The notes: generated by a model not told the origin, from the sequence alone. Positions 1-6,295 are shown, counted from the stretch's first letter. The stretch is DNA of 6,295 nt from Spirochaetota bacterium (GCA_023135745.1 JAGLSM010000133.1:1-6295); one strand, 5' to 3'. Made by a program: numbers and translations.

Positions 1-249
1 AGAGTTTTTTAAAGTATCCTCTAACTACTATTATATGAATTTCATACTACAAAATCCCCCACCAGCTAAAACATTATACAACCAAACACAAAAACCGCAA
101 CAAATTTTGTCTAAAATAATACTCCCAACTTTCTCTCAAATAACCCTAATACCTCTGCATGAAACAAAACCCCCTTAGTGTCTTGTGAGCCCTTCGACTA
201 TCGCTCAGGAACCGGTCAAACTCAGGTTAGTGAGCTGCTAAATCTCCAC
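1..249. other. Non-coding upstream region of glgA
   Basis: I see no credible gene here on either strand; stops are frequent in all frames. The + strand is unusually rich in C and A and poor in G over about 45-180, unlike the coding DNA that follows. The stretch includes a structured repeat-like patch at about 185-235, listed separately. Its left neighbour lies outside the window, so this may be the 3' flank of an upstream gene as well as the glgA upstream region. Confidence 0.6.
185..235. repeat. Small structured repeat-like patch (CTTCGACT...GCTCAGG type)
   Basis: GTGAGC occurs twice as a direct repeat (185-190 and 230-235). Between the copies lies GCTCA (203-207), which can pair with either TGAGC (186-190 or 231-235), giving two mutually exclusive 5-bp hairpins. 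CTCAGG is also duplicated (204-209 and 221-226), and ACCGGT (211-216) is a perfect palindrome. The core CCTTCGACT...CGCTCAGG resembles short dispersed repeats I recall from many environmental bacterial genomes. The family assignment is from memory; the internal repeats are seen directly. The patch lies upstream of the predicted glgA promoter, so it is unlikely to be part of the leader RNA. Confidence 0.4.
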
Positions 250-278
250 CTGACAAAATGAAAACTTTTTACTATACT
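250..278 (+). promoter_or_regulatory. Predicted sigma70-type promoter of glgA
   Basis: A -35 box CTGACA (250-255, 5 of 6 to TTGACA) and a -10 box TATACT (273-278, 5 of 6 to TATAAT) are separated by exactly 17 bases. Transcription would start near 285, leaving a leader of only about 10-15 bases before the start codon, with the ribosome binding site almost at the 5' end. Box match and spacing are good; use of this promoter is inferred. Confidence 0.5.
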
Positions 279-287
279 TAATCTCTC

Positions 288-292
288 AGGAG
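288..292 (+). promoter_or_regulatory. Ribosome binding site of glgA
   Basis: AGGAG ends 2 bases before the ATG at 295 and 5 bases before the second, adjacent in-frame ATG at 298. The spacing favours initiation at 298. The choice changes the protein by a single Met. Confidence 0.6.
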
Positions 293-297
293 CAATG

Positions 298-1794
298 ATG
301 TCTAAAAAACTTAATATTCTAATGATCTCATCAGAGATGGTTCCATTCGCGAAAACAGGCGGCCTGGCTGATGTTGTCGGGGCTCTGCCTGTTCATTTAA
401 AAAAAATGGGTCATGATGTAAGGGTAGTCATTCCTAATTATTCCATGATACCTCACGCGGACTACGGGATTACGCCTTTCATTGATTTTATGAATGTCTG
501 GATGGGGACAAAGGAAGAGTATTGCCGGGTACATAACACAAGGATAAAAAATGATGTGCCCGTATATCTGATAGAACATGATTTGTTTTTTAACCGTTGG
601 GGTATCTATCATGACAGTGATATGAATGACTATATCGATAACCCAAAGAGATTCAGTTTTCTTGCTCAGGCGGGACTGAAGCTTGCGGAGAATATTGATT
701 TCAAACCTGATATAGTACATGTTCATGACTGGCAGTCAGCGCTGGCTGCGGCCTATTTAAAGATATGGCATTGGGAGAATCCTGTTCTCGGAAGTGCGGC
801 TTCTGTTCTTACCATACATAACGCTGCATATCGTGGTATTTATCCCAAAACATTTTACGATTATATAGGGTTGGGAAAAGAAAATTTTAACGAAGAAAGT
901 CTGGAAATGTTTGGTGCTGTTGATTTCCTGAAAGGCGGGATTTTTTATTCTGACCTTGTTACAACAGTCAGCCCAAGTTATGGAGAAGATATCAAAAGAC
1001 CCTTTAATGAATTTGGTCTTGCTCCGAATCTTGCCAATAAAGGAAAAAATTTTTACGGAATATTAAACGGTGTTGACTATGATGAATGGTCCCCTGAAAT
1101 TGATGACAATATCGCGGCTAATTTTTCAAAAGATAAAATGCTCGGAAAAAAGAAGTGCAAAGCTGATCTACAAAAAAGATTTAATCTTGAAGTAGACGAA
1201 ACGATTCCGGTGATAGGTGCCATAGGCCGTTTTGTTGACCAGAAGGGTTTTCAGAACCTTGCTCCTGCGATTCGATTGGCTTTGAATGATATGAGGATTC
1301 AGTTTGTTATTCTTGGTTCCGGTGATTCGGGGCTTGAGCATTTCTATCGGGAACTGCCTTCAAACTGTCGTGGAAGGGCCGGTTCGTATATTGGTTATAA
1401 CAATGAATTGTCGCATATCATCGAAGCCGGTTGTGACTTTTTTATAATGCCGTCCCTTTATGAACCATGCGGACTCAATCAAATGTATTCCATGAAATAC
1501 GGGACTCTTCCTATTGTGAGAGCAACCGGTGGGCTCAATGATACTGTTGAGAATTATGATGAAGCAAGCGGTTCCGGTACCGGATTCAAATTTTTCGATT
1601 CTTCTCCGCAGGCCGTTTATTATACAATTGGCTGGGCTGTCAGTACATATTATGACCGCAAGGAACATATGAAAAAAATGATATCTGCCGCCATGAGCAT
1701 GGATTTTTCCTGGGATAAGAGTGCCCGCGAATATGAAAAGGCATACGAGAGAGCAATAGAAAATAAAATGAACTATGATAAGTGGCCCAGATAA
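298..1794 (+). CDS. glgA: Glycogen (starch) synthase GlgA, GT5 family
   Basis: A complete 498-residue enzyme, slightly longer than the roughly 480 usual for bacterial GlgA. It transfers glucose from ADP-glucose to the non-reducing end of a growing alpha-1,4-glucan in the cytoplasm, as the elongation step of glycogen synthesis. Seen in the sequence (numbering from Met at 298): the nucleotide-sugar loop KTGGLADV at 19-26 in the N-terminal GT5 domain; HDW at 143-145; IHN with His174; NGVD at 257-260, near the domain boundary; GRFVDQKG with Arg311 and Lys316, the pair that contacts the donor phosphates in the family; YEPCGLNQ at 388-395 with the conserved Glu389; and TGGLNDTV at 410-417. All key residues are present, so it should be active. 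The donor could be UDP-glucose in some lineages; sequence alone does not exclude this. No other glg gene is in the window. Its base composition is more balanced than that of the large downstream gene. Confidence 0.96.
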   Translation: MSKKLNILMISSEMVPFAKTGGLADVVGALPVHLKKMGHDVRVVIPNYSMIPHADYGITPFIDFMNVWMGTKEEYCRVHNTRIKNDVPVYLIEHDLFFNRWGIYHDSDMNDYIDNPKRFSFLAQAGLKLAENIDFKPDIVHVHDWQSALAAAYLKIWHWENPVLGSAASVLTIHNAAYRGIYPKTFYDYIGLGKENFNEESLEMFGAVDFLKGGIFYSDLVTTVSPSYGEDIKRPFNEFGLAPNLANKGKNFYGILNGVDYDEWSPEIDDNIAANFSKDKMLGKKKCKADLQKRFNLEVDETIPVIGAIGRFVDQKGFQNLAPAIRLALNDMRIQFVILGSGDSGLEHFYRELPSNCRGRAGSYIGYNNELSHIIEAGCDFFIMPSLYEPCGLNQMYSMKYGTLPIVRATGGLNDTVENYDEASGSGTGFKFFDSSPQAVYYTIGWAVSTYYDRKEHMKKMISAAMSMDFSWDKSAREYEKAYERAIENKMNYDKWPR

Positions 1795-1796
1795 AA

Positions 1797-1896
1797 CGGC
1801 ACTCAACACACGGGGATGGGCGTTTCTATTTACTTAATTTGTCCCGATGTGATCGAAATCGGGATAAGAAATTTCCGGTGTTTATACTGAGTGCTT
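1797..1896. repeat. Nested inverted repeats downstream of glgA; possible terminator or small repeat element
   Basis: Three nested arm pairs are visible. The outer pair is GCACTCA (1799-1805) with TGAGTGC (1888-1894). The middle pair is AACAC (1805-1809) with GTGTT (1878-1882), sharing one base with the outer arm. The inner pair is TCCCGAT (1842-1848) with ATCGGGA (1858-1864), a 9-base loop, extendable to about 10 bp with a G-U pair. The inner hairpin lies about 45 bases after the glgA stop and could stop transcription, but no U-run follows it, so it is not a textbook intrinsic terminator. The nested arms could instead be a degraded REP/MITE-like element or a structured 3' UTR. Confidence 0.4.
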
Positions 1897-2000
1897 GATG
1901 AGCCTGTTGAACCACGTAATCGAAGTGTAGAAATACAAAAAATTAAATAAGTTTTGTTACAAAGAAAATTCTGAGTTGAAACATTGCATTATAAATGAAC

Positions 2001-2032
2001 TTTAATAGTAAAATTAAAGTATATTCTATAAT
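2001..2032 (+). promoter_or_regulatory. Possible promoter of the large repeat-protein gene
   Basis: A perfect -10 hexamer TATAAT lies at 2027-2032, 43 bases before the preferred start codon at 2076. The -35 side is weak: TTTAAT at 2001-2006 would need a 20-base spacer. The region is very AT-rich, so a chance TATAAT is quite possible. If real, transcription would start near 2039, inside the alternative N-terminal extension beginning at 1995, which argues against that longer start. Confidence 0.3.
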
Positions 2033-2063
2033 ATCAGAAATAAAACAAATTATTTTTAAAATT

Positions 2064-2068
2064 AAGGA
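2064..2068 (+). promoter_or_regulatory. Ribosome binding site deciding the start of the large gene
   Basis: AAGGA sits 7 bases before the ATG at 2076. The upstream in-frame ATG at 1995 has no purine-rich site in front of it (the preceding bases are a mix of T, A and C). Starting at 2076 also places a classical export signal right at the N terminus. Confidence 0.6.
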
Positions 2069-2075
2069 AAAGCCA

Positions 2076-5000
2076 ATGAAAATTAGAAATGTAAACCGTA
2101 TTTTATTTATTTTTGCTTTATTCCTTCTTTTTTCTGTCAGTAATTATAGTTTTTACTATTACTGCTATTCAACAAATCCTGATTTAAAATTTGTTCAGAA
2201 AAGAAGCAAACGTGATTCCGAAATAACAAGGCAGCTTGGCGCAAGGAATATTACAAAAATAAACAACAATTATTATTATTGGCGCCATAACAGAAAAAAA
2301 GTTTATTCATATAAGACCGGGAAAATCATATATACATGCGGATTAAATATTTCACGGATTGTTCTTATTTCATATCATCCAAAATACGGCATACTCCTGG
2401 TTTGCCAGGATTATAACAAGAAAAAAGCTTTTTATTCCATCAAGACAGGTAAAAAAATCTCCAAATGGGGAGAGTATTATCATGTTAAAAATATACAGCG
2501 CTATAAAAATAAGTATGTGTTTAAAGCAGGGAATAACTGGAGAAAATGGTTTTATGTTGATACAGTGTCTGGAAAGCCAATAAAAAAATGGGGGACGTAC
2601 AGGTATCTTGGTGATATTCAGAAAATCAGGAAAAGCTATTACTTTTACGCGCGGCAAAAAAGGAAATATTTTTTTGTAAATACTAAAACAGGAAAATCTG
2701 TCTGGGGCAAATATGACACGTTAGATAATAAAATATTTCGTATAGGTAATAGATCTGTTTTTAAAGCCGGAAAAAAAGGCAGCTATTTTTATGTTGATAC
2801 AAGAAGCGGAAAACCTGCCTGGGGTAAATACAATAGAGTAAATCAAATAAGGAAGATTGGTAAGAGATATGTTTTTAAGGCGTATTATAATAGAAAGTAC
2901 TTTTATGTAAATACTGCCAATGGAAAGCCTGTCTGGGGTAAATACAAACGGCTTCGAAAAATCAAAAAGTATGGCAAAAAATATATATTTAAAGCATATA
3001 AAAACAGAAAATGGTTTTATGTGGATATATCCAATGGGAAAATTTATGGAGATAAATATAAATACGTAAAGGATTTTCAGAATGTTGGAAAAATGTATGT
3101 TTATAAGGTAAAACAGGACGGACAGGAGTTCTATGTTGATACTTCAACAGAAAAGCCTGTCTGGGGCAAATATAAATATCTTGTAAAAAATATTCAACGA
3201 ATCAGGGATAAGTATGTTTTCAGAGTAAGTAATTATAAAGAATATTTTTATGTTGATACTAAAACCGGCAGGCCTGTCTGGGGAATATATAATAAATTTA
3301 TTCAAGAAATCCAAAAATATGGAAATAAATATGTTTTTAAAGCAAGGCACAATAGAAAATATTTTTATATAGATACGAGAAATGGAAAACCTGTTGGCGG
3401 CAAATTTTTATCAGTTGGAAAAATTAAACGTGCCGAAAAAAAATATGTATTTCGAGCAAAGCGTAATAAAAAATATTTTTATGTAGATGTAATGACCGGG
3501 AAACGTGTATGGGGAAAATATGATTATATAAGGGATGGTTTTCAAAGAGCCGGTAAAAAATATTTTTTTGAAGCCAGGCATAGACGAAAATGCTTTTATA
3601 TAAATACTAAATCCCACCAGCTGGTTGGAGGTAAATTCGACAGAGTATATTACATATCTAAAAAAGGCAATAAATATGTATTTCTCGCAAAACGCAATAA
3701 TAAGTATATGTATGTAAATGTAATAACCGGCAGGATTATAGGAGGAAATTTTAATAGAGTATCAAAGATTTTTAATGTACAAAATAAATTTGTCTTTTTT
3801 GGAATGCGAAACAAACAATATCAATATATAAATCTGGCAACCGGCAGACCAATATGGGGAAAATATAATAAAGTTGAGAAGATTTTAGAAGCAGGCAACA
3901 AATATGTTTTTAAGGCGCGAAAAGGAAATAAGGAATATTATGTTGATACAGATAATGGAAGGCCATGGGGCGGGATTTTTAAAGAAGTAAAGAGGCTGGC
4001 AAATAATAAAGGCGTTATTACTTTTTATGCCCGCACAGGACAGGAATGGAAAATAATAAATCCTTTTAAATTTATTGATTATATCGGCATGAAATACATA
4101 TCCAAAAAATCAAAGCTGTTTCCAAGCCAGATAACTATTAAAAACAGGAAAAAAAGAATAATCGGTATGGTTATTTTAAAGAATCCATTTAATGAAACAG
4201 TTAACATAAGGCTGGAACTTAGTTCAATGGATTTTCCAAAATTTTATGGTAAAAAATCCAGTGTGTTAGGTGTAAAAATAAGACTCAAGCCAAATGAGGT
4301 AGTAAAAGATGTAGTTGTGCTTCCATTCAGTGAAAAATTCTGGGAACTGTATAAAAAGCAGATTATTAACTGCACTTTAAAGGCGTATATAAAAACAGAT
4401 AGCGGCCGCGAAGGCAATCAGACAATTGACCTGAATTTAACAATTGCAAGCAGGGACCGTATTAAATGGGATGACATAAGAAACATTGCCCCATTTGCTA
4501 ACACAGACGATCCTACTATTATAGGACTTGCTAAGGCAGTTAAAGGATTAAGCCTGTTAAGGAACTGGCAGATGCCGCCTAAAATTGAAATGTTCCTCAA
4601 GGCGTATGAAGTTTGTCGTGTAATCGGACTTAATTATAGCTTTATGTCAATTGGCCTCGGTAATGAAGATAGTATTAAAATGCCTTTTGAAATTATCAAA
4701 GATAAGCTTGGCAAGTGTACTGATACAACAATTTTGTACGCGACTTTATTATCCAAACTCGGGTATTCATCAGTTATTGCGACATTTACCTATAAAAGGG
4801 CAAATCAGAAAATTTCTCATTTAATGCTTTTGATTGATACAGGAGTTAATGCTAAGGATTACAGGTTTCTCCATAGTAATAAGAATATGCTAATTGTTCC
4901 AAAAGGATTAAAGCGATGTTACATACCTGTTGAGACAACCGGGATGGTTGCGTCAAGAGGCCAGAGTATAAATTTTTTCAGGGCATGGAAAAAAGGTGTT

Positions 5001-5945
5001 ACCCAATACAGACAACATGAAAATCAAATTTTAAAATCGAAAAACGCGTTTCGTTTAAGAAGCGCATGGATGAGCGGCTTCAGTCAAATGACTCCCAAGA
5101 TTAAATCTCTTTTTAAAATTTCTAAAAATAAAAAGAGAATGCTGAAAATAAGGCTCAGAACACTTATGAATAAATATGTAAAGACTATGCTTGAGAATAA
5201 AAAGGAAGAAAAAAAATATAAAAGCAGGCTGAAATCCAATAATTATTATTCTCAAATAAAAATGGGACAATATTATTATAAAACACGTCGATATTTGGAT
5301 GCGGGTAAATATTTCAGAAACGCGGGTAAAATAAATCCTTCAGATACAAAATCACGATACTACTTACTTTCCACTCTGGTTTATACAGCCTTTGCTGATG
5401 ATCCTTTTATCCGTGATTCTCACAGGAAAAAAGCCCGTAAAAACTTTTTTCAAGTATCACGAGAGTTAAGCAGGATTTTAAAACGCACAGGATTGCGCAG
5501 GCCCAATAATATTTTTTACGCAATGAATTATGATCTGTCAAAATGGTATAACGCGTTTTCAAAGACGGGACAGGCTAAAATCCATAGGAATCTGGCAAAG
5601 AAGATTCAGAAAAAAATCACGCAGCGCAAAACAAAGAGATATTCCGGATCAACAATCAGAAAGCTGCGCAGAAAAGGATTTTCAATAAAGGCTATAAAAT
5701 ATCTTGCCTCCAAAGGTTTTTCAGAAAAGTCCCTGATTTCATTGGTTTTAAAGGGTTTTTCAGAGGATATTTTACTTTCGCTTGCCACAAAAGGCTTTTC
5801 AGAGGATATTTTACTCTCGCTTGCCACCAAGGGTTTTTCAGAGGATGTTTTACTCTCACTTGCTACAAAGGGTTTTGCAGAAAATATATTTAGATCTCTT
5901 GCAACAAAAGGCTATAGTGAAGAAGACTGGGGCATGAGTCGATAA
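2076..5945 (+). CDS. Exported WG-repeat / transglutaminase-like / TPR mosaic protein
   Basis: 1289 residues; no gene name recognised. N terminus: Lys2, Arg4 and Arg8, then a hydrophobic run at about 9-22, a signal peptide or uncleaved anchor (no clear AXA site, and Cys30 is not in a good lipobox). Residues 58-633: about 15 WG-type beta repeats. Residues about 680-795: alternating hydrophobic strands, probably an Ig-like beta-sandwich. Residues about 797-960: transglutaminase-like domain, led by a WDD-IRNIAPF segment, with LGKCTD (Cys881), SHLMLLID (His915) and YIPVETT (Glu953 where Asp is usual). Residues 1000-1055: very basic helical linker. Residues about 1057-1090: TPR-like helix pair (YLDAGKYFRNAGKINPSD). 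Residues 1200-1289: seven 13-residue repeats. The protein is strongly basic and Tyr/Lys-rich, and its DNA is more AT-rich than glgA. A role at the cell surface or in the periplasm (binding or cross-linking protein or wall material) is inferred. The Cys domain could be a protease, amidase or inactive fold. An in-frame ATG at 1995 would add 27 residues before the signal and is disfavoured. Confidence 0.88.
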   Translation: MKIRNVNRILFIFALFLLFSVSNYSFYYYCYSTNPDLKFVQKRSKRDSEITRQLGARNITKINNNYYYWRHNRKKVYSYKTGKIIYTCGLNISRIVLISYHPKYGILLVCQDYNKKKAFYSIKTGKKISKWGEYYHVKNIQRYKNKYVFKAGNNWRKWFYVDTVSGKPIKKWGTYRYLGDIQKIRKSYYFYARQKRKYFFVNTKTGKSVWGKYDTLDNKIFRIGNRSVFKAGKKGSYFYVDTRSGKPAWGKYNRVNQIRKIGKRYVFKAYYNRKYFYVNTANGKPVWGKYKRLRKIKKYGKKYIFKAYKNRKWFYVDISNGKIYGDKYKYVKDFQNVGKMYVYKVKQDGQEFYVDTSTEKPVWGKYKYLVKNIQRIRDKYVFRVSNYKEYFYVDTKTGRPVWGIYNKFIQEIQKYGNKYVFKARHNRKYFYIDTRNGKPVGGKFLSVGKIKRAEKKYVFRAKRNKKYFYVDVMTGKRVWGKYDYIRDGFQRAGKKYFFEARHRRKCFYINTKSHQLVGGKFDRVYYISKKGNKYVFLAKRNNKYMYVNVITGRIIGGNFNRVSKIFNVQNKFVFFGMRNKQYQYINLATGRPIWGKYNKVEKILEAGNKYVFKARKGNKEYYVDTDNGRPWGGIFKEVKRLANNKGVITFYARTGQEWKIINPFKFIDYIGMKYISKKSKLFPSQITIKNRKKRIIGMVILKNPFNETVNIRLELSSMDFPKFYGKKSSVLGVKIRLKPNEVVKDVVVLPFSEKFWELYKKQIINCTLKAYIKTDSGREGNQTIDLNLTIASRDRIKWDDIRNIAPFANTDDPTIIGLAKAVKGLSLLRNWQMPPKIEMFLKAYEVCRVIGLNYSFMSIGLGNEDSIKMPFEIIKDKLGKCTDTTILYATLLSKLGYSSVIATFTYKRANQKISHLMLLIDTGVNAKDYRFLHSNKNMLIVPKGLKRCYIPVETTGMVASRGQSINFFRAWKKGVTQYRQHENQILKSKNAFRLRSAWMSGFSQMTPKIKSLFKISKNKKRMLKIRLRTLMNKYVKTMLENKKEEKKYKSRLKSNNYYSQIKMGQYYYKTRRYLDAGKYFRNAGKINPSDTKSRYYLLSTLVYTAFADDPFIRDSHRKKARKNFFQVSRELSRILKRTGLRRPNNIFYAMNYDLSKWYNAFSKTGQAKIHRNLAKKIQKKITQRKTKRYSGSTIRKLRRKGFSIKAIKYLASKGFSEKSLISLVLKGFSEDILLSLATKGFSEDILLSLATKGFSEDVLLSLATKGFAENIFRSLATKGYSEEDWGMSR
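2247..3974 (+). repeat. Tandem WG-type repeat array, about 15 units of 38-41 residues
   Basis: The encoded units share the pattern KYVFKA - (N)RKYFYVDT - GKPVWGKY. In protein numbering from Met at 2076, the WG-equivalent position falls at 131, 172, 210, 249, 287, 325, 363, 402, 441, 479, 518, 556, 594 and 632, i.e. steps of 38, 39 or 41; an earlier degenerate unit ends at Cys88-Gly89 and a decayed half unit follows to about 667. The motif matches the WG-containing repeat family (beta-strand repeats with a 'G-x-I/V-D-xxTG' core). Trp is replaced by Gly in the units ending at 441, 518, 556 and 632. Units have diverged at the DNA level, so the array is old rather than freshly amplified. Confidence 0.85.
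5673..5942 (+). repeat. C-terminal tandem array of seven 13-residue (39-base) repeats
   Basis: Units begin at residues 1200, 1213, 1226, 1239, 1252, 1265 and 1278 (bases 5673, 5712, 5751, 5790, 5829, 5868, 5907), with consensus KGFSEDILLSLAT; the last unit is degenerate and 12 residues long. Units 3 and 4 (5751-5828) encode identical peptides and differ at 4 of 39 bases, and unit 5 changes one residue (Ile to Val), so the centre of the array looks recently duplicated while the edges have drifted. Each unit probably forms one short amphipathic helix (SEDILLSLAT) with a KGF turn. I do not recognise a named family. Confidence 0.85.
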
Positions 5946-5951
5946 TGGGTT

Positions 5952-5986
5952 ATTTGGAATATTTTTAAGAATTTATTTTTCCAAAT
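5952..5986. terminator. Inverted repeat between convergent genes, possible shared terminator
   Basis: ATTTGGAA (5952-5959) pairs perfectly with TTCCAAAT (5979-5986), an 8-bp stem with a 19-base AT-rich loop. It begins 7 bases after the stop codon at 5945 and overlaps the last codons and stop of the opposite-strand gene (stop at 5973-5975). The stem is AT-rich and lacks a clean U-run on either side, so a bidirectional terminator role is only suggested by the convergent position. Confidence 0.35.
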
Positions 5987-6295
5987 CACGCAGAACAGAC
6001 CCTATTCTGCTCTTTACCTTTTTATAATCTATTTCTTCCCATGCTTTTAATAATGGAATATATTTTTTATCATTTATGTTTCTAATTTGCTCTAATAGTT
6101 CAAATATCAGTTCTCTGTTTCTGTCTTTTAAAAAAGCCATATTGTATTCGGCGCTATCACTCGCAAGCATATCATTAAATTGTTTAATAAGTTCTTTGAC
6201 CCGTACCTGCCGGGCAATCTGCCATCCTTTATGGGTGTGATAAAGTAATGGCAATCTATAATCATATTCAATTTCACTACTGTCCCAAAGAAATG
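5973..6295 (-). CDS. C-terminal part of an unidentified helical (HEAT-like) protein, cut by the window edge
   Basis: The reading frame stays open to the right edge, so the N terminus lies outside; 106 C-terminal residues are visible. A TTG at 6252-6254 could be taken as a start, but the frame continues upstream through a sensible peptide (FLWDSSEIEYDYR before LPLLYHTHKGWQ), so I treat the gene as 5'-partial. The visible part has no membrane segment or signal and is rich in Lys, Glu and Ile/Leu. The last 45 residues (ELIFELLEQIRNIND then KYIPLLKAWEEID then KVKSRIGSVLRDLE) follow the spacing of a HEAT or PBS-lyase-type helical repeat, where 'D-x-x-x-I-P-L-L' links two helices. This likeness is inference from pattern only. 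The gene converges on the large repeat-protein gene with a 27-base gap, so the two are not co-transcribed. Function unknown. Confidence 0.7.
   Translation of the reverse strand, partial: FLWDSSEIEYDYRLPLLYHTHKGWQIARQVRVKELIKQFNDMLASDSAEYNMAFLKDRNRELIFELLEQIRNINDKKYIPLLKAWEEIDYKKVKSRIGSVLRDLEK

Noticed and set aside
73..100. Minus-strand promoter-like pair (TATAAT on the minus strand at 73-78, TTGCGG at 95-100, 16-base spacer)
   Set aside because: The -35 box matches only 3 of 6, the region is A/T-rich, and no gene on the minus strand is visible to the left edge; chance is likely.
397..726. Open frame on the minus strand inside glgA
   Set aside because: It lies wholly opposite a clear GT5 enzyme, has no ribosome binding site I can support, and its peptide looks like a complement shadow.
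1360..1809. 149-codon open frame on the minus strand over the 3' half of glgA
   Set aside because: It overlaps conserved catalytic codons of glgA and has a non-descript Cys/His/Ile-rich peptide; judged a shadow of the real gene.
2247..3974. CRISPR-like or other non-coding direct repeats in the 115-base periodic region
   Set aside because: The period is explained by in-frame protein repeats with third-position drift; there are no identical repeats separated by unique spacers.
5606..5830. Minus-strand open frame with repeated SESKISSEKPF peptide
   Set aside because: The repetition is only the complement of the 39-base repeats of the forward gene, so it carries no independent evidence of coding.
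6252..6254. TTG as the true start of the convergent minus-strand gene
   Set aside because: The frame remains open with plausible protein sequence up to the window edge and there is no clear ribosome binding site before the TTG; a 5'-truncated longer gene is more likely.

Overview
The window reads as a chromosomal piece of an AT-rich, probably Gram-negative bacterium. The overall feel (a GlgA with the 'KTGGLADVVGALP' start, a very large secreted repeat protein with a transglutaminase-like core, and a scattered 'CTTCGACT...GCTCAG' type repeat) would fit a Desulfobacterota-like or other environmental anaerobe, but this is inference; no rRNA or marker gene is present to settle it.

Layout: positions 1-297 are a non-coding leader region that holds a structured repeat-like patch (about 185-235) and a good sigma70-type promoter (250-278) just in front of gene 1. 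Gene 1 (298-1794, +) is a complete glycogen/starch synthase, glgA. A roughly 280-base gap follows, containing a set of nested inverted repeats (about 1797-1896) and then an AT-rich promoter region. Gene 2 (2076-5945, +) encodes a 1289-residue exported protein. It is a mosaic of an N-terminal hydrophobic export segment, about 15 tandem WG-type beta repeats of 38-41 residues, a predicted beta-sandwich, a transglutaminase-like cysteine domain (Cys881/His915/Glu953), a basic helical linker with a TPR-like helix pair, and a C-terminal array of seven 13-residue repeats. Gene 3 (5973 to beyond the right edge, -) is the C-terminal part of a convergent gene whose visible end looks all-helical and HEAT-like.

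GlgA is housekeeping storage metabolism (glycogen from ADP-glucose). Nothing in the sequence ties it functionally to gene 2, which has its own upstream signals and is visibly more AT-rich and more Lys/Tyr-rich than glgA. Genes 2 and 3 converge with only 27 bases between their stop codons, with an 8-bp inverted repeat spanning the junction. The most interesting object is gene 2: the domain combination and the two unrelated tandem repeat arrays in one exported polypeptide are unusual.
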